From: Paraburkholderia humisilvae | GTDB lineage: Bacteria; Pseudomonadota; Gammaproteobacteria; Burkholderiales; Burkholderiaceae | Direction: 5' to 3' | NCBI RefSeq assembly: GCF_902859855.1 | Contig: NZ_CADIKH010000026.1 | Span: 1-64,000, forward strand | DNA: 64,000 nucleotides | Shown: positions 19,173-27,855 of the stretch, piece after piece | How the letters are laid out: each line of letters begins with the position of its first letter | Position numbering within the stretch: the first letter of the stretch is position 1 | The notes under the pieces: model-generated | The model's database searches: none | What the model was told of the DNA's origin: nothing | The model's input: the letters and a program-made list of their open reading frames with translations, nothing else | Translations under genes and position numbers: made by a program

Positions 19173-20291
19173 TCAACCGACGAGCACTTTGCCGTTGCGT
19201 ACGAACGGCAGTTTTACCACGCTTGCGGGAAAGGCTCTGTCACGGATGTGCACATGCACGATATCGCCGGGTTGCACGCCTTTCGGCACGCGTGCGAACG
19301 CGATCGATTCCTGCATGGTCGGCGAGAATGTGCCGCTCGTGATCTCGCCGGCGCCGTGCGGCGTATCGACTTTCTGATGCGCGCGCAGCACGCCGGCGGC
19401 CTTGCCGTTTTCCTTCTGCAGAATCAGTCCGACGAATGCATGCTGCGAACCCGCCGCCTCGAGCGCGGCGCGGCCGACGAAGTCGCGCGGCGCGGTGAGG
19501 TCGACGGTCCATGCGAGGCCCGCGTCGAGCGGCGACACTGCATCGTCCATGTCCTGGCCGTACAGGTTCATGCCCGCCTCGAGCCGCAGCGTGTCACGCG
19601 CGCCGAGGCCAGCCGGGCGCACGCGTTGCGCCTGCAGCGCTTTCCACAGTGCGTCGACATGCGCGGCCGGCGCGATGATCTCGAAGCCGTCCTCGCCGGT
19701 ATAGCCGGTGCGCGCGACGGTCAGATCGCCGAACGGCGTGCTTGCGACGCGCGCCGCGTTGAACGGCTTCAGCGCTTCGGTCGCGGCGCGCGCGGCCGGC
19801 ACGGTTTCCCAGACTTTTTCACGCGCTTGCGGCCCTTGCACCGCGACGATCGCGAGATCACGGCGCGGCGTGATCGTCACACCGAAGCCGCGTTCGGCAT
19901 TGAGCTTGTTGAACCACGCAATATCTTTGTCCGCGGTCGCTGCATTCACGACGATGCGGAACGCCGCTTCGTCGAAGTAATAGACGATCAGGTCGTCGAT
20001 CACGCCGCCTTCAGGATTCAGCAGGCACGAATACAGTGCGCGGCCGGGCGTCTGCAGTTTACCGACGTTATTCGCCAGCGCGTATTCGAGAAATGCGCGG
20101 GTGCGTGGGCCGTTGAGATCGACGGCGCACATATGCGATACGTCGAACATGCCCGCGTCGGTGCGTACCGCGTGATGCTCTTCGATCTGCGAACCATAGT
20201 TGACGGGCATGTCCCAGCCGCCGAAATCGACCATACGCGCGTTGAGCGCACGGTGGGTGGCGTTGAGCGGAGTGCGTTTGAGTTCGGTCAT
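19173..20291 (-). CDS. gcvT: Aminomethyltransferase (glycine cleavage T protein)
   Basis: GcvT transfers the methylene carbon from GcvH to tetrahydrofolate and releases ammonia. The 372-residue protein has LNATHRALNARMVDFGGWDMPV, the acid in FDVSHM, and VARTGYTGEDGFEI with the folate-site residues. It ends in a typical barrel (RVPKGVQPGDIVHV). I chose the ATG at 20291 with CAGAGG upstream; the longer frame would run into the riboswitch leader. First gene of the operon, with a tandem glycine riboswitch just upstream. Confidence 0.97.
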   Translation of the reverse strand: MTELKRTPLNATHRALNARMVDFGGWDMPVNYGSQIEEHHAVRTDAGMFDVSHMCAVDLNGPRTRAFLEYALANNVGKLQTPGRALYSCLLNPEGGVIDDLIVYYFDEAAFRIVVNAATADKDIAWFNKLNAERGFGVTITPRRDLAIVAVQGPQAREKVWETVPAARAATEALKPFNAARVASTPFGDLTVARTGYTGEDGFEIIAPAAHVDALWKALQAQRVRPAGLGARDTLRLEAGMNLYGQDMDDAVSPLDAGLAWTVDLTAPRDFVGRAALEAAGSQHAFVGLILQKENGKAAGVLRAHQKVDTPHGAGEITSGTFSPTMQESIAFARVPKGVQPGDIVHVHIRDRAFPASVVKLPFVRNGKVLVG

Positions 20292-20388
20292 CGGGGCCTC
20301 TGGCCTGCTCAGGTGTGTCGACGGATTCGGAGCCACGCAGCAGGTTCGCAGCCGGATCACGCATTGGCTGACGAGCGGTACTTGCATG

Positions 20389-20675
20389 CCCCCTCTGTCC
20401 TCGATACCTGAGAGATTGCGCTACCGTTAACACAACTGACGTTGCCACGGTAAGCGCGCGCCCCTTCGGTGGGCAGCCTGCGTGCACTGCACGCTACTGC
20501 CGCTCTCCAGAGTGCGAAAAACCGGTGCCTGAGTGCGCTGTTTGACCAGATTTCAGGGCGGGTTTTTCGACGCGGCCGGTCCTTTTGCCTGAGAGTTTGC
20601 GGGTGTGCCCCTTCGGCGGCGCGGCCCGGCATTGCTCGTGTTGCAATGCGGCCAGCGCGCTCTCCCGACGCGTGC
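20389..20675 (-). promoter_or_regulatory. Tandem glycine riboswitch upstream of gcvT
   Basis: Read on the minus strand, two copies of the glycine aptamer core are visible. The 5' copy (about 20672 to 20575) has GGGAGAG, then CCGAAGGGGC, then CTCTCAGGCAAAAGGAC. The 3' copy (about 20516 to 20390) has CTGGAGAG, CCGAAGGGGC and CTCTCAGGTATCGAGGACAG. These are the conserved elements of the gcvT RNA element, which activates glycine-cleavage expression when glycine is abundant. About 60 nt separate the two aptamers. The riboswitch ends about 100 bp before the gcvT start. Confidence 0.95.
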
Positions 20676-20812
20676 GGCGAATGTACGCGACGGTCCGGGG
20701 CTTGTCAATTGAAGGTTTCGACGTCTGAGCGGGCCTGCGGTATGCGGGCGCAGCGCGAATGGCGCACCGCCCGCTGACTGCGCGTGCAGCCTGACCCCTC
20801 GAAACCGGATGG

Positions 20813-21862
20813 TCAGTCACCGCGCCTGAACGGCAAGCGCACGCCTTCGTTGTCGCTGCGCTGAGCGAGTTCGATGACCGTCATCACATCGACTGCGTCT
20901 TGTGCGCTTACCGGAAATGGCGCGCCGTCCTGAATCGACGCGGCTAACGCGCGATAAAAATCCGCGTAGGCACCGTCGCGGGTCGGTGACGTGCGTTCGA
21001 CTTCCTGCTCACCATCGAGCACCCGCAGCGTGCCAGCTTCATTGCCGCCGCCGAAGCCGGCGTCCCCGGGGCGCAGGCCCGCTTTCAACTGGTCTTCCTG
21101 CGTGTCGAGACCGTACTTCAGGTAGCTGCCGCGTGTGCCGTGGATCGTAAAGCGTGGGGCGGCGAGCGCGGTCAGTGCGCTCGCATGCAGCACGACTTCG
21201 TGCGCGGCATAGCCCAGTTGCAGATGCACGTAGTCGGGCGCACTCGCATGATCACGGTGTGCTTTCACCGTCGCGTACACGGTCTCAGGCACGCCGAACA
21301 GCGCGAGCGCCTGATCGATCAGGTGGGGGCCGAGATCGAACAGCAGACCGCCGCCACGCGTGGCGTCCTCACGCCAGCGCTGACGGATTTCCGGACGAAA
21401 CCGGTCGAAGTGCGATTCGAAATGCGTGACGCGGCCAAGTTCGCCGCTTTCGAGCAACGCGCGCACGGTGAGGAAATCGCCGTCCCAGCGGCGGTTGTGA
21501 AACGGCGCGAAAACCCGTTTGCGGCTCTGCGCGAGACTCGCGAGCGTGCGCGCGTCGGCGGCGCTCAACGTGACCGGTTTGTCGACCACGACATGCTTGC
21601 CCGCTTCGAGCGTGCGCTTCGCGAGCTCGAAGTGCGTGTCGTTCGGCGTCGCGATCACGACGCATTCGACGTCGGCAAGCGCGAGCAGCGCGTCGAGATC
21701 CGGCACGATCGTGGCTTGCGGAAAGTCCGCGCGCGCCTTGTCCGGCTGGCCCGTTGCGATCGCGGCGACCTGCGCGCGACCGCAGTGTGCGATCACCGGC
21801 GCGTGAAACGTCGCACCGGCAAAGCCGTAGCCCATCAGTCCAATTTTCAGCGGTGAGCTCAT
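20813..21862 (-). CDS. Gfo/Idh/MocA-family NAD(P)-dependent oxidoreductase
   Basis: A 349-residue protein with the N-terminal Rossmann motif KIGLMGYGFAGATFHAPVI, then DVECVVIATPNDTHFELAKRTLEAGKHVVVDKPVTLS, which contains the family EKP-like (DKP) catalytic Lys. The C-terminal GFO domain includes GGGLLFDLGPHLIDQALALFG, whose His is the usual catalytic residue. It resembles E. coli YdgJ/YhhX-type oxidoreductases acting on sugars or inositols; the substrate is unknown. AGGAAA precedes the ATG at 21862. It is divergent from the formyltransferase gene (about 210 bp apart). Confidence 0.9.
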   Translation of the reverse strand: MSSPLKIGLMGYGFAGATFHAPVIAHCGRAQVAAIATGQPDKARADFPQATIVPDLDALLALADVECVVIATPNDTHFELAKRTLEAGKHVVVDKPVTLSAADARTLASLAQSRKRVFAPFHNRRWDGDFLTVRALLESGELGRVTHFESHFDRFRPEIRQRWREDATRGGGLLFDLGPHLIDQALALFGVPETVYATVKAHRDHASAPDYVHLQLGYAAHEVVLHASALTALAAPRFTIHGTRGSYLKYGLDTQEDQLKAGLRPGDAGFGGGNEAGTLRVLDGEQEVERTSPTRDGAYADFYRALAASIQDGAPFPVSAQDAVDVMTVIELAQRSDNEGVRLPFRRGD

Positions 21863-22070
21863 GGCTGTTTCCTGTTCGTGCAAAACGGCGCGCGGCGAAG
21901 GCTGCGTGCAACCCCTTGATTGTGGCACGCGCGCGCACGCAATTCGTGAGACTGGCGGCCACGGGCAGAGCGGCAGACCGGAGCCCGCCGTTCGACGCCA
22001 GCCGGCAAAATCGTCGACAATGTGCGCAGCCTGCACGACTCGATGCGGCGCATCGACAGGAGACAGATGA

Positions 22071-23213
22071 ATGAAATGCACGATCGTGGGATCCCGCTAC
22101 TTCGGCGCGTCGGTGCTGGAGGCGTTTCGGGCTGACGGCATCGAGATCGCCGGGGTCGTGGCCCCTTCCGCCGACGACCGTCTTGCGGTGGCCGGCCGCG
22201 CGGCGGGTCTGCCAACGGCGATCCACGACAACCCGAGGCGCGTTGAAGGCAGCGCGATTCCCGAAGACACCGGCCTGATCATCGCCGCGCACACGCATGC
22301 GCGTGTGACCGACGAGGCGCTCGCACGCTCACGCCTGGGCGGTGTCGGCTATCACCCTTCGCTGCTGCCGCGCCATCGCGGCATCGCGGCGGTCGAATGG
22401 ACGATTCTCGAAGGCGATCCGATCGCGGGCGGCTCGATCTATCACCTGTCGCACGGCTGGGATGCCGGCGCAATCGCCGCGCAGGACTGGTGCTTCGTCA
22501 AGCAGGGCGAAACCGCGCGCGAACTCTGGGAGCGCGCGCTTGCGCCGATGGGGCTCGCGCTGCTGCTGCGCGTCGCGCATTACGCGCGCGAACACGGTGA
22601 ACTGCCCGCGAGCACCCAGGACGAGCAATTCGCGACGCGCGCACCGATCATCCGTCGGCGCATCGAACTCACCGAGGAAACGCCGGGGCCGCTGGCCACG
22701 ATCGTCGTCACGGCCATCGGCGCCGACCGTCCCGGCATCGTCAACCTGCTGTCGGAGCGCGCGCGCGCGTTCGGCGCGAACTGGATGGGCAGCCGCATGG
22801 CGAGTCTCGGCAGCCAGTTCGCCGGCATGGTGCAGTTCGAAGTCGCACAGCGTCACGCCGACGCGCTCACCACCGCGTTGCGCGATCTCGAAAGCGCGGG
22901 GCTGCGTCTCGTGATCGCGCGCAGCGATCTGCCGGCGCTCGGTCAGGGCCGGCGCCGTGTGTCGCTGGAGCTCACCGCGCCCGACCGTCCGGGTATCGTG
23001 CAGGACCTGTCGGCCAGTCTGTCGGCGCACGACATCAGTATCGAGGAACTGAGCACGGAGCTCGCGCACGCGCCTGCCGGGTCGCATCAGTTCGGCGTCA
23101 AGGCCGTGCTCGCGATGCCCGCGACGATGTCGATCGACGCGCTGCGCGCGCTGCTCGAATCGCTCGCCGCCGAATTGATGGCCGACATGGCGCTCGGCGA
23201 AGGCGACGCCTGA
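22071..23213 (+). CDS. Formyltransferase-domain protein fused to GcvR-like tandem ACT domains
   Basis: A 380-residue protein. Residues 1 to about 195 form a formyl_trans_N domain (MKCTIVGSRYFGASVLEAF; GGVGYHPSLLPRHRGIAAVEW with the HPSLLP catalytic-type motif; GGSIYHLSHGWDAGAIAAQ). Residues about 210-375 hold two ACT modules (VVTAIGADRPGIVNLLSERARAFGANW and ELTAPDRPGIVQDLSASLSAHDISIEEL), the arrangement of GcvR, the enteric glycine-cleavage repressor partner. CAGGAG precedes the ATG. The frame runs uninterrupted across the junction, so the fusion looks real. It lies close to the gcv operon. A glycine-sensing folate-linked role is inferred only; the formylation substrate is unknown. Confidence 0.85.
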   Translation: MKCTIVGSRYFGASVLEAFRADGIEIAGVVAPSADDRLAVAGRAAGLPTAIHDNPRRVEGSAIPEDTGLIIAAHTHARVTDEALARSRLGGVGYHPSLLPRHRGIAAVEWTILEGDPIAGGSIYHLSHGWDAGAIAAQDWCFVKQGETARELWERALAPMGLALLLRVAHYAREHGELPASTQDEQFATRAPIIRRRIELTEETPGPLATIVVTAIGADRPGIVNLLSERARAFGANWMGSRMASLGSQFAGMVQFEVAQRHADALTTALRDLESAGLRLVIARSDLPALGQGRRRVSLELTAPDRPGIVQDLSASLSAHDISIEELSTELAHAPAGSHQFGVKAVLAMPATMSIDALRALLESLAAELMADMALGEGDA

Positions 23214-23461
23214 TCCCGCACGCCTGAATTGCCGCGCGCGAACGTGGAAGGTTGGTTGACGACGGCCTGCGCCGGAATCGCCGTGCCGGCACGATCTTCC
23301 GTGTTAACATCGCGGGTCGCCGGCGAGCGGTAGCGCAAGTGAAGCGTCGGCGCCGATGCGCTGTGCTTTGCGTGCGCCATCCCACCCGCCGCTCGCGGCA
23401 GCCTGTTTCACGGGCCGGGCAATCGCCGCCGCGCCCATCCTTGCAGAATCCACCCACTGAC

Positions 23462-25555
23462 ATGTCCGCAGGCCTTAATTCCGCGCAAAGCGAAGCGGTG
23501 CGCTATCTCGACGGTCCCTGTCTCGTCCTTGCCGGCGCGGGCAGCGGCAAGACACGCGTGATTACGCAGAAAATCGCGCATCTGATCGAAGCAAAAGGCT
23601 TCGAGCCGCGCCATATCGCTGCCGTCACGTTCACCAACAAGGCGGCCGCGGAAATGCGCGAGCGCGTCGGCAAACTGCTCGAAGGCAAGACACTGACCGC
23701 GCCCGGCAAGGAAGGCCGCAAGGTGCCGGTCAATCAGCTGACGGTGTGCACGTTCCATTCGCTCGGCGTGCAGATTCTGCGTCAGGAAGCGGAGCACGTC
23801 GGGCTCAAGCCGCAGTTCTCGATCATGGATGCGGACGACTGCTTCGGCATGATCCAGGAGCAGGTTGGTTCGACCGATAAAGGGTTCATTCGGAAGATTC
23901 AGTCGATCATCTCGCTGTGGAAGAACGGGCTCGTGATGCCCGAGCAGGCGCTGGCGATCGCCGCAAACGAAGATGAACACCAGGCGGCGATTGTCTATCG
24001 CAACTACGTCGCAACGCTGCACGCGTATCAGGCGGTCGATTTCGACGATCTGATCCGGCTGCCGGCCGAGCTCTTCGCACAGAACGAAGCGGTGCGCGAC
24101 CGGTGGCAGAACAAGCTGCGCTATCTGCTGATCGACGAGTATCAGGATACCAACACGTGCCAGTATGAATTGCTGAAGCTGCTTGCGGGTCCGCGCGCGG
24201 CGTTTACCGCGGTCGGTGACGACGATCAGGCGATTTACGGCTGGCGCGGCGCGACGCTCGAAAACCTCGCGCAGCTCGGCAAGGATTTCCCGAAGCTGCA
24301 CGTGATCAAGCTGGAGCAGAACTACCGTTCGACGGTGCGCATTCTGACCGCCGCGAACAACGTGATCGCGAACAACCCGAAGCTGTTCGAAAAGAAGCTG
24401 TGGTCCGAGCATGGCATGGGCGATTCGATCACGGTCACGCCGTGCAACGACGAGGAACACGAAGCGGAGTCGGTCGTGTTTCGCCTGTCCGCGCACAAGT
24501 TCGAGCGACGCACGCAGTTTCGCGACTACGCAATTCTGTATCGCGGCAATTTTCAGGCGCGCATCTTCGAGCAGGTACTACGGCGCGAGCGGATTCCGTA
24601 TGTACTGTCCGGCGGGCAATCGTTTTTCGATCGTGCTGAGATCAAGGATATTTGCGCGTATCTGCGCCTGATTGCGAATGCCGATGACGACCCCGCGTTT
24701 ATCCGCGCGATCACGACGCCGCGGCGCGGGGTCGGCAATACGACGCTTGAAGCGCTGGGCGCGTTCGCGGGACAGGCGAAGGTGTCGCTATTCGAAGCGG
24801 TGTATATGGGCGGCATCGAAGCGCGGCTGTCCGCGCGGCAGGTCGAGCCGCTGCGCGCGTTCTGCGATTTCATCCAGCGCCTGACCGATCGCGCGGACAA
24901 GGACCCGGCCACGACCGTGCTCGACGACCTGATGGACGCGATCCATTACGAGGCCTATCTGTACGATGCATTCGACGAGCGGCAGGCACAGACGAAATGG
25001 CAGAACGTGCTGGAGTTTTTCGAATGGCTGAAGCGCAAGGGCACGAAACCGGAGCGTGAAATCACCGAAGACGGCGAAGCGACCGGCTACGACAACGCGG
25101 ATGGCCTCGCGGATACCGGCAAGAACCTGCTCGGACTGATTCAGACCGTTGCGCTGATGTCGATGCTCGAAGGCAAGGACGAGGACCCGGACGCGGTGCG
25201 GCTGTCGACCGTGCATGCGTCGAAGGGGCTCGAGTATCCGCATGTGTTCCTGGTGGGGGTCGAGGAAGGGATCATGCCGCACCGCGGCGGCTCTGAGGAT
25301 GATGGGCCCGTCGACGATTCGCGCATCGAGGAAGAACGCCGGCTGATGTACGTCGCGATAACGCGCGCACAGCGGAGCTTGCACCTGAACTGGTGCAAGA
25401 AGCGCAAGCGTGCGCGGGAGACGGTGGTATGCGAGCCGTCGCGCTTTATTCCGGAGATGGCGCTCGATGATGCGCCGCCGCCGACTGCGGAAGAAGCGCC
25501 GATGACGCCGAAGGATAGGCTCGCGAGTTTGAAGGCGTTGTTGCAGAAAGGGTAA
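23462..25555 (+). CDS. rep: ATP-dependent DNA helicase Rep (UvrD/Rep, superfamily 1A)
   Basis: A 3'-5' helicase that clears proteins ahead of the replisome and helps restart. The 697-residue protein has Walker A LAGAGSGKTRVI, the AVTFTNKAAAEM motif Ia, Walker B LLIDEYQDTN, motif III VGDDDQAIYGWRGA, EQNYRST, motif V VRLSTVHASKGLEYP and motif VI EERRLMYVAITRAQ. Similarity to E. coli Rep extends through the 2B domain (NNPKLFEKKLWSE; YVLSGGQSFFDRAEIKDICAYLR). I chose the ATG at 23462; the longer frame adds 70 residues of non-homologous sequence. The ribosome site is weak. Confidence 0.95.
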   Translation: MSAGLNSAQSEAVRYLDGPCLVLAGAGSGKTRVITQKIAHLIEAKGFEPRHIAAVTFTNKAAAEMRERVGKLLEGKTLTAPGKEGRKVPVNQLTVCTFHSLGVQILRQEAEHVGLKPQFSIMDADDCFGMIQEQVGSTDKGFIRKIQSIISLWKNGLVMPEQALAIAANEDEHQAAIVYRNYVATLHAYQAVDFDDLIRLPAELFAQNEAVRDRWQNKLRYLLIDEYQDTNTCQYELLKLLAGPRAAFTAVGDDDQAIYGWRGATLENLAQLGKDFPKLHVIKLEQNYRSTVRILTAANNVIANNPKLFEKKLWSEHGMGDSITVTPCNDEEHEAESVVFRLSAHKFERRTQFRDYAILYRGNFQARIFEQVLRRERIPYVLSGGQSFFDRAEIKDICAYLRLIANADDDPAFIRAITTPRRGVGNTTLEALGAFAGQAKVSLFEAVYMGGIEARLSARQVEPLRAFCDFIQRLTDRADKDPATTVLDDLMDAIHYEAYLYDAFDERQAQTKWQNVLEFFEWLKRKGTKPEREITEDGEATGYDNADGLADTGKNLLGLIQTVALMSMLEGKDEDPDAVRLSTVHASKGLEYPHVFLVGVEEGIMPHRGGSEDDGPVDDSRIEEERRLMYVAITRAQRSLHLNWCKKRKRARETVVCEPSRFIPEMALDDAPPPTAEEAPMTPKDRLASLKALLQKG

Positions 25556-25578
25556 GCGGCGCGGGCTATCAATGAAAA

Positions 25579-25613
25579 ATCCCTGCGAGGCTTTGATCGG
25601 CCTTCGCAGGGAT
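25579..25613. terminator. Bidirectional terminator between rep and the cytochrome gene
   Basis: Arms ATCCCTGCGA / TCGCAGGGAT plus GGC/GCC flank a short loop. T-rich DNA follows on both strands. It lies between converging rep and the minus-strand cytochrome gene. Confidence 0.85.
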
Positions 25614-25632
25614 GTTGTCTTTTGGCTTCGGC

Positions 25633-26550
25633 TTATTTGACCTGGCTGATCATATAGTCGACGGCCGCTTTCACATCCGCGTCGGACGCGTTCGAACCGC
25701 CCTTCGGCGGCATCGCGCCCTTGCCGTGCAATGCATAGTTGTAGATCGTGTCGATCGGGTCTTTCAGGCGCGGCGCCCAGGCTTCCTTATCGCCGAACTT
25801 CGGCGCGTTCAGTACGCCGGCCGCATGGCATGCCTGACAGACCGACTGATACAGCGCCTTGCCGGCCTGCGATGCATCCGCGCTTTGTTGCGCATCGCCG
25901 CCTGCTGCCGGTGCGGCGCTTTGCGGGACGCTGGCGAGTGCGGCGACGGCGGCGGCCGCTTGCGCGGCGCCCTGGTCTGAAGCGGCGGCGCCGGATGCGG
26001 CTGCGGCTGCCGCGCCGGACGCCGCAGCGGCAGCCGGCGCACCCGGCACTGGCTTCGGCGGGTCTTCAAAGTGAGCGCCAGCGTTGTTCGCCATATACGC
26101 GACGGCGAGACCGATTTCGTAGTCGCTATAGTCGTCGGGGCTCGTGCCACCGCGGGGTGGCATCGCGCCTTTGCCGGTCAGCGCGGTGTGCCAGAGCGTA
26201 TCGAAGCCTTGCGCGATGCGCGGCGCCCAGTCAGCGGTATTGGTGAATTTCGGGGCGCCGGCGGCGCCGGATGCGTGACAGGCCGAGCAAACGGCCTTGT
26301 AGACTTCTTCGCCGGTCTTGTAGGTGCGCGGCGCGTTCGAGTCGCGAATTTCGACCTGGCCGATCGGGGCAATGCGCTTGGCGACCTCTGCGTCGGACAG
26401 GCTGTCTGTGCCGGCGCCGGTGCGCGTCGAAGTGTCGACGTAGTGAGCGAGCAGGATGATGATGACGATGGGGATAGCAAATGACGCGATGACCGCGGCG
26501 ATGAGCTGTCCAGGTGTTTTGATCGGGGCTCCGTGTGGTGCTTCGCTCAT
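25633..26550 (-). CDS. Membrane-anchored di-heme c-type cytochrome (cytochrome c5-like)
   Basis: A 305-residue protein with one N-terminal membrane helix (QLIAAVIASFAIPIVIIILLA, about residues 17-36). Two cytochrome c domains follow, each with CxxCH (CSACH near residue 90 and CQACH near 240) and a distal Met loop (GAMPPRGG and GAMPPKGG). An Ala-rich linker of about 60 residues separates them. It probably carries electrons in the periplasm. It resembles the c5-type cytochromes of other Burkholderia; partners are not evident here. The start MSEAPHG at 26550 fits the topology. Confidence 0.92.
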   Translation of the reverse strand: MSEAPHGAPIKTPGQLIAAVIASFAIPIVIIILLAHYVDTSTRTGAGTDSLSDAEVAKRIAPIGQVEIRDSNAPRTYKTGEEVYKAVCSACHASGAAGAPKFTNTADWAPRIAQGFDTLWHTALTGKGAMPPRGGTSPDDYSDYEIGLAVAYMANNAGAHFEDPPKPVPGAPAAAAASGAAAAAASGAAASDQGAAQAAAAVAALASVPQSAAPAAGGDAQQSADASQAGKALYQSVCQACHAAGVLNAPKFGDKEAWAPRLKDPIDTIYNYALHGKGAMPPKGGSNASDADVKAAVDYMISQVK

Positions 26551-26867
26551 GCTTGTCTCGTCTCCCGTGGGTATTGTGAGCGGTACAGCGCGACGGCAAC
26601 GACTTTATTGTTGATTCAGGCCACGGACGATTATAGACGGAAGGTTTCGGCGTCGGTGCGGGTGCGGAGTGGGTGTTCAGCAGGCGTTTACCCGCAGTTT
26701 GTAGTGGGTTTTTAGTCGATTGGTGGTGGTTTCGATGCAGCTGGAATGGCCCCGGGCGGCCGGCGCGGTGGACGGGGCATGCGAAAACGGTTATTCTTTT
26801 GGTCTTGCCCGGCGCTGGTTCTTGCTTTTTTGATTGATCGCGGCGCTTGGTTATTGCCTTCCTGCAC
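26551..26867. other. Intergenic region upstream of tRNA-Arg
   Basis: About 320 bp holding the promoters of the cytochrome gene and of the tRNA. I see no additional gene or repeat. A T-rich tract lies about 35-55 bp before the tRNA. Confidence 0.5.
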
Positions 26868-26943
26868 GCGCCCGTAGCTCAATGGATAGAGTACTGCCCT
26901 CCGAAGGCAGGGGTTGCTGGTTCGATCCCAGCCGGGCGCGCCA
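26868..26943 (+). tRNA. tRNA-Arg (anticodon CCG)
   Basis: The acceptor stem GCGCCCG pairs with CGGGCGC, followed by G and an encoded CCA. The D-arm GCTC-AATGGAT-GAG, the anticodon stem CTGCC/GGCAG with loop CTCCGAA, and the T-arm loop GTTCGATC are intact. The anticodon reads CCG (Arg codon CGG). Its 3' half is repeated imperfectly 2.9 kb downstream, so it has served as an integration site. Confidence 0.97.
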
Positions 26944-27300
26944 CCTGATTGTTTTGTTTCTCTGCGGCTTGTGCCTTTTGCGGCGCGATGCCCGCGACTG
27001 TTACAGCTCCTACTCCCAGAAACGACTCCTGTTGGCCACGCCTGCTGCGCGTGGGTTGCCAACGCCCGCTTCCACACTGACGAGCACTCCTCGTCGGACT
27101 CGCACTCAATCTCTGCAAGTGTCTCGAGTGGCGGTAGTTCCGCCGTTTCGGCCAACAGCATGATATCGGCCGCGTCTGGCTTACGACGTCCCGCTTTCCA
27201 TTTGCTGATTCAGGAATGCGTCCGCCCGATCTTCTCCGCGCTGGCCAGTTGTGATCCGGCAGCCTCTCTAGCGCGTTCGATCAGTTCGACGATATCCATG
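26944..27300 (-). pseudogene. Inovirus-type helix-turn-helix regulator, broken
   Basis: Reading the minus strand from ATG 27300, behind a perfect AGGAGG, gives MDIVELIERAREAAGSQLAS through EKIGRTHS and then TGA. The same frame continues as ISKWKAGRRKPDAADIMLLA and ECESDEECSSVWKRAL. The TGA falls exactly where a HTH recognition helix would have Arg (CGA to TGA). Further on, the expected hydrophobic tail (LGVGAVTVAGIAPQKAQAA) is in another frame, so a frameshift is also present. This layout (short HTH, acidic ECES..VWKRAL, C-terminal membrane segment) is one I associate with small regulators of Ralstonia/Burkholderia filamentous phages. The gene ends at the tRNA, consistent with a phage end at the att site. 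Confidence 0.65.
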
Positions 27301-27316
27301 TGAAGTCCTCCTAACT

Positions 27317-27333
27317 TGTACCACTTTGGTACA
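27317..27333. promoter_or_regulatory. Palindromic operator-like site upstream of the broken HTH gene
   Basis: TGTACCA-CTT-TGGTACA, perfect 7-bp arms, lies between the ribosome site of the HTH pseudogene and its likely promoter. It is a typical place for autoregulation by a small phage repressor. Confidence 0.5.
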
Positions 27334-27400
27334 TAACTTTCCCAAAACGGTCCCTGACCGGATCGGGACAGCGCTAGTTTGTCAGTCCTGCTCGAAAGGA

Positions 27401-27434
27401 AAACCGTGAGACGGTTTCGCATGCGAAACCGTCT
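27401..27434. repeat. Overlapping palindromes able to form alternative hairpins
   Basis: Bases 27409-27434 are a perfect 26-bp palindrome (arm AGACGGTTTCGCA). Bases 27401-27417 form a second hairpin AAACCGT-GAG-ACGGTTT that shares its right arm with the first, so the two folds exclude each other. Filamentous phages keep such hairpins in their intergenic origin and packaging region, which is one possible reading. The flanking 27.45-27.75 kb holds no gene I can support. Confidence 0.6.
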
Positions 27435-27752
27435 GTTGATGTAGCCAACGAACGGGGGTCCGTTGTGCCTGCGTCTCGTGTTTATGCCTATACGCAGCAC
27501 GCGCATACGCGTCGCGACCATCGATCGCGGTAGCGACCATGCGCGCGACAAGACCGGTGTCGAAGTCAACCGGCAGGGTCGACAGCCCAATTTCCTCACG
27601 CTGGTGCCGGTCAAAGTCGCGGCACCGGCAAATCCATTTCCTCACTAGCTGTGAACCGTCCCGCGTGCGATTGGGGTAGGTGATCTGGGGCGATACCGGG
27701 TTTGCGCCGGATATCGCCACACTTCGGGACCAGTTGACGAGATCGTGGCCGC

Positions 27753-27814
27753 TTCGCGTTTTTAAGACGATTTTCGCCAAATTCAGTCGATGTCCGTTTT
27801 CAGAGATTTATATT
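27753..27814 (+). promoter_or_regulatory. PIP box / hrpII box promoter (type III regulon) for the effector-like gene
   Basis: TTCGC at 27753-27757, 15 bases, TTCGC at 27773-27777, then 31 bases to the -10 hexamer TATATT at 27809. This satisfies the plant-inducible-promoter rule TTCGB-N15-TTCGB-N30-32-YANNNT and equally the Ralstonia/Burkholderia hrpII box TTCG-N16-TTCG. These boxes are bound by HrpB/HrpX-type AraC activators that control type III secretion genes and effectors. The next gene starts 42 bp past the -10. Confidence 0.85.
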
Positions 27815-27855
27815 CTAAAAGCCAATACGGCTTGACATACTCTGAGGAGCCCTCC

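Noticed and set aside
27382..27780. A 132-codon minus-strand frame inside the island
   Set aside because: No recognisable motif or ribosome site, and it covers the palindromes and the PIP box. Left unannotated, though a decayed phage gene cannot be excluded.
27790..27855. An N-terminal extension of the effector-like protein from ATG 27790
   Set aside because: That ATG lies upstream of the predicted -10, so it would not be transcribed; ATG 27856 has an excellent ribosome site.
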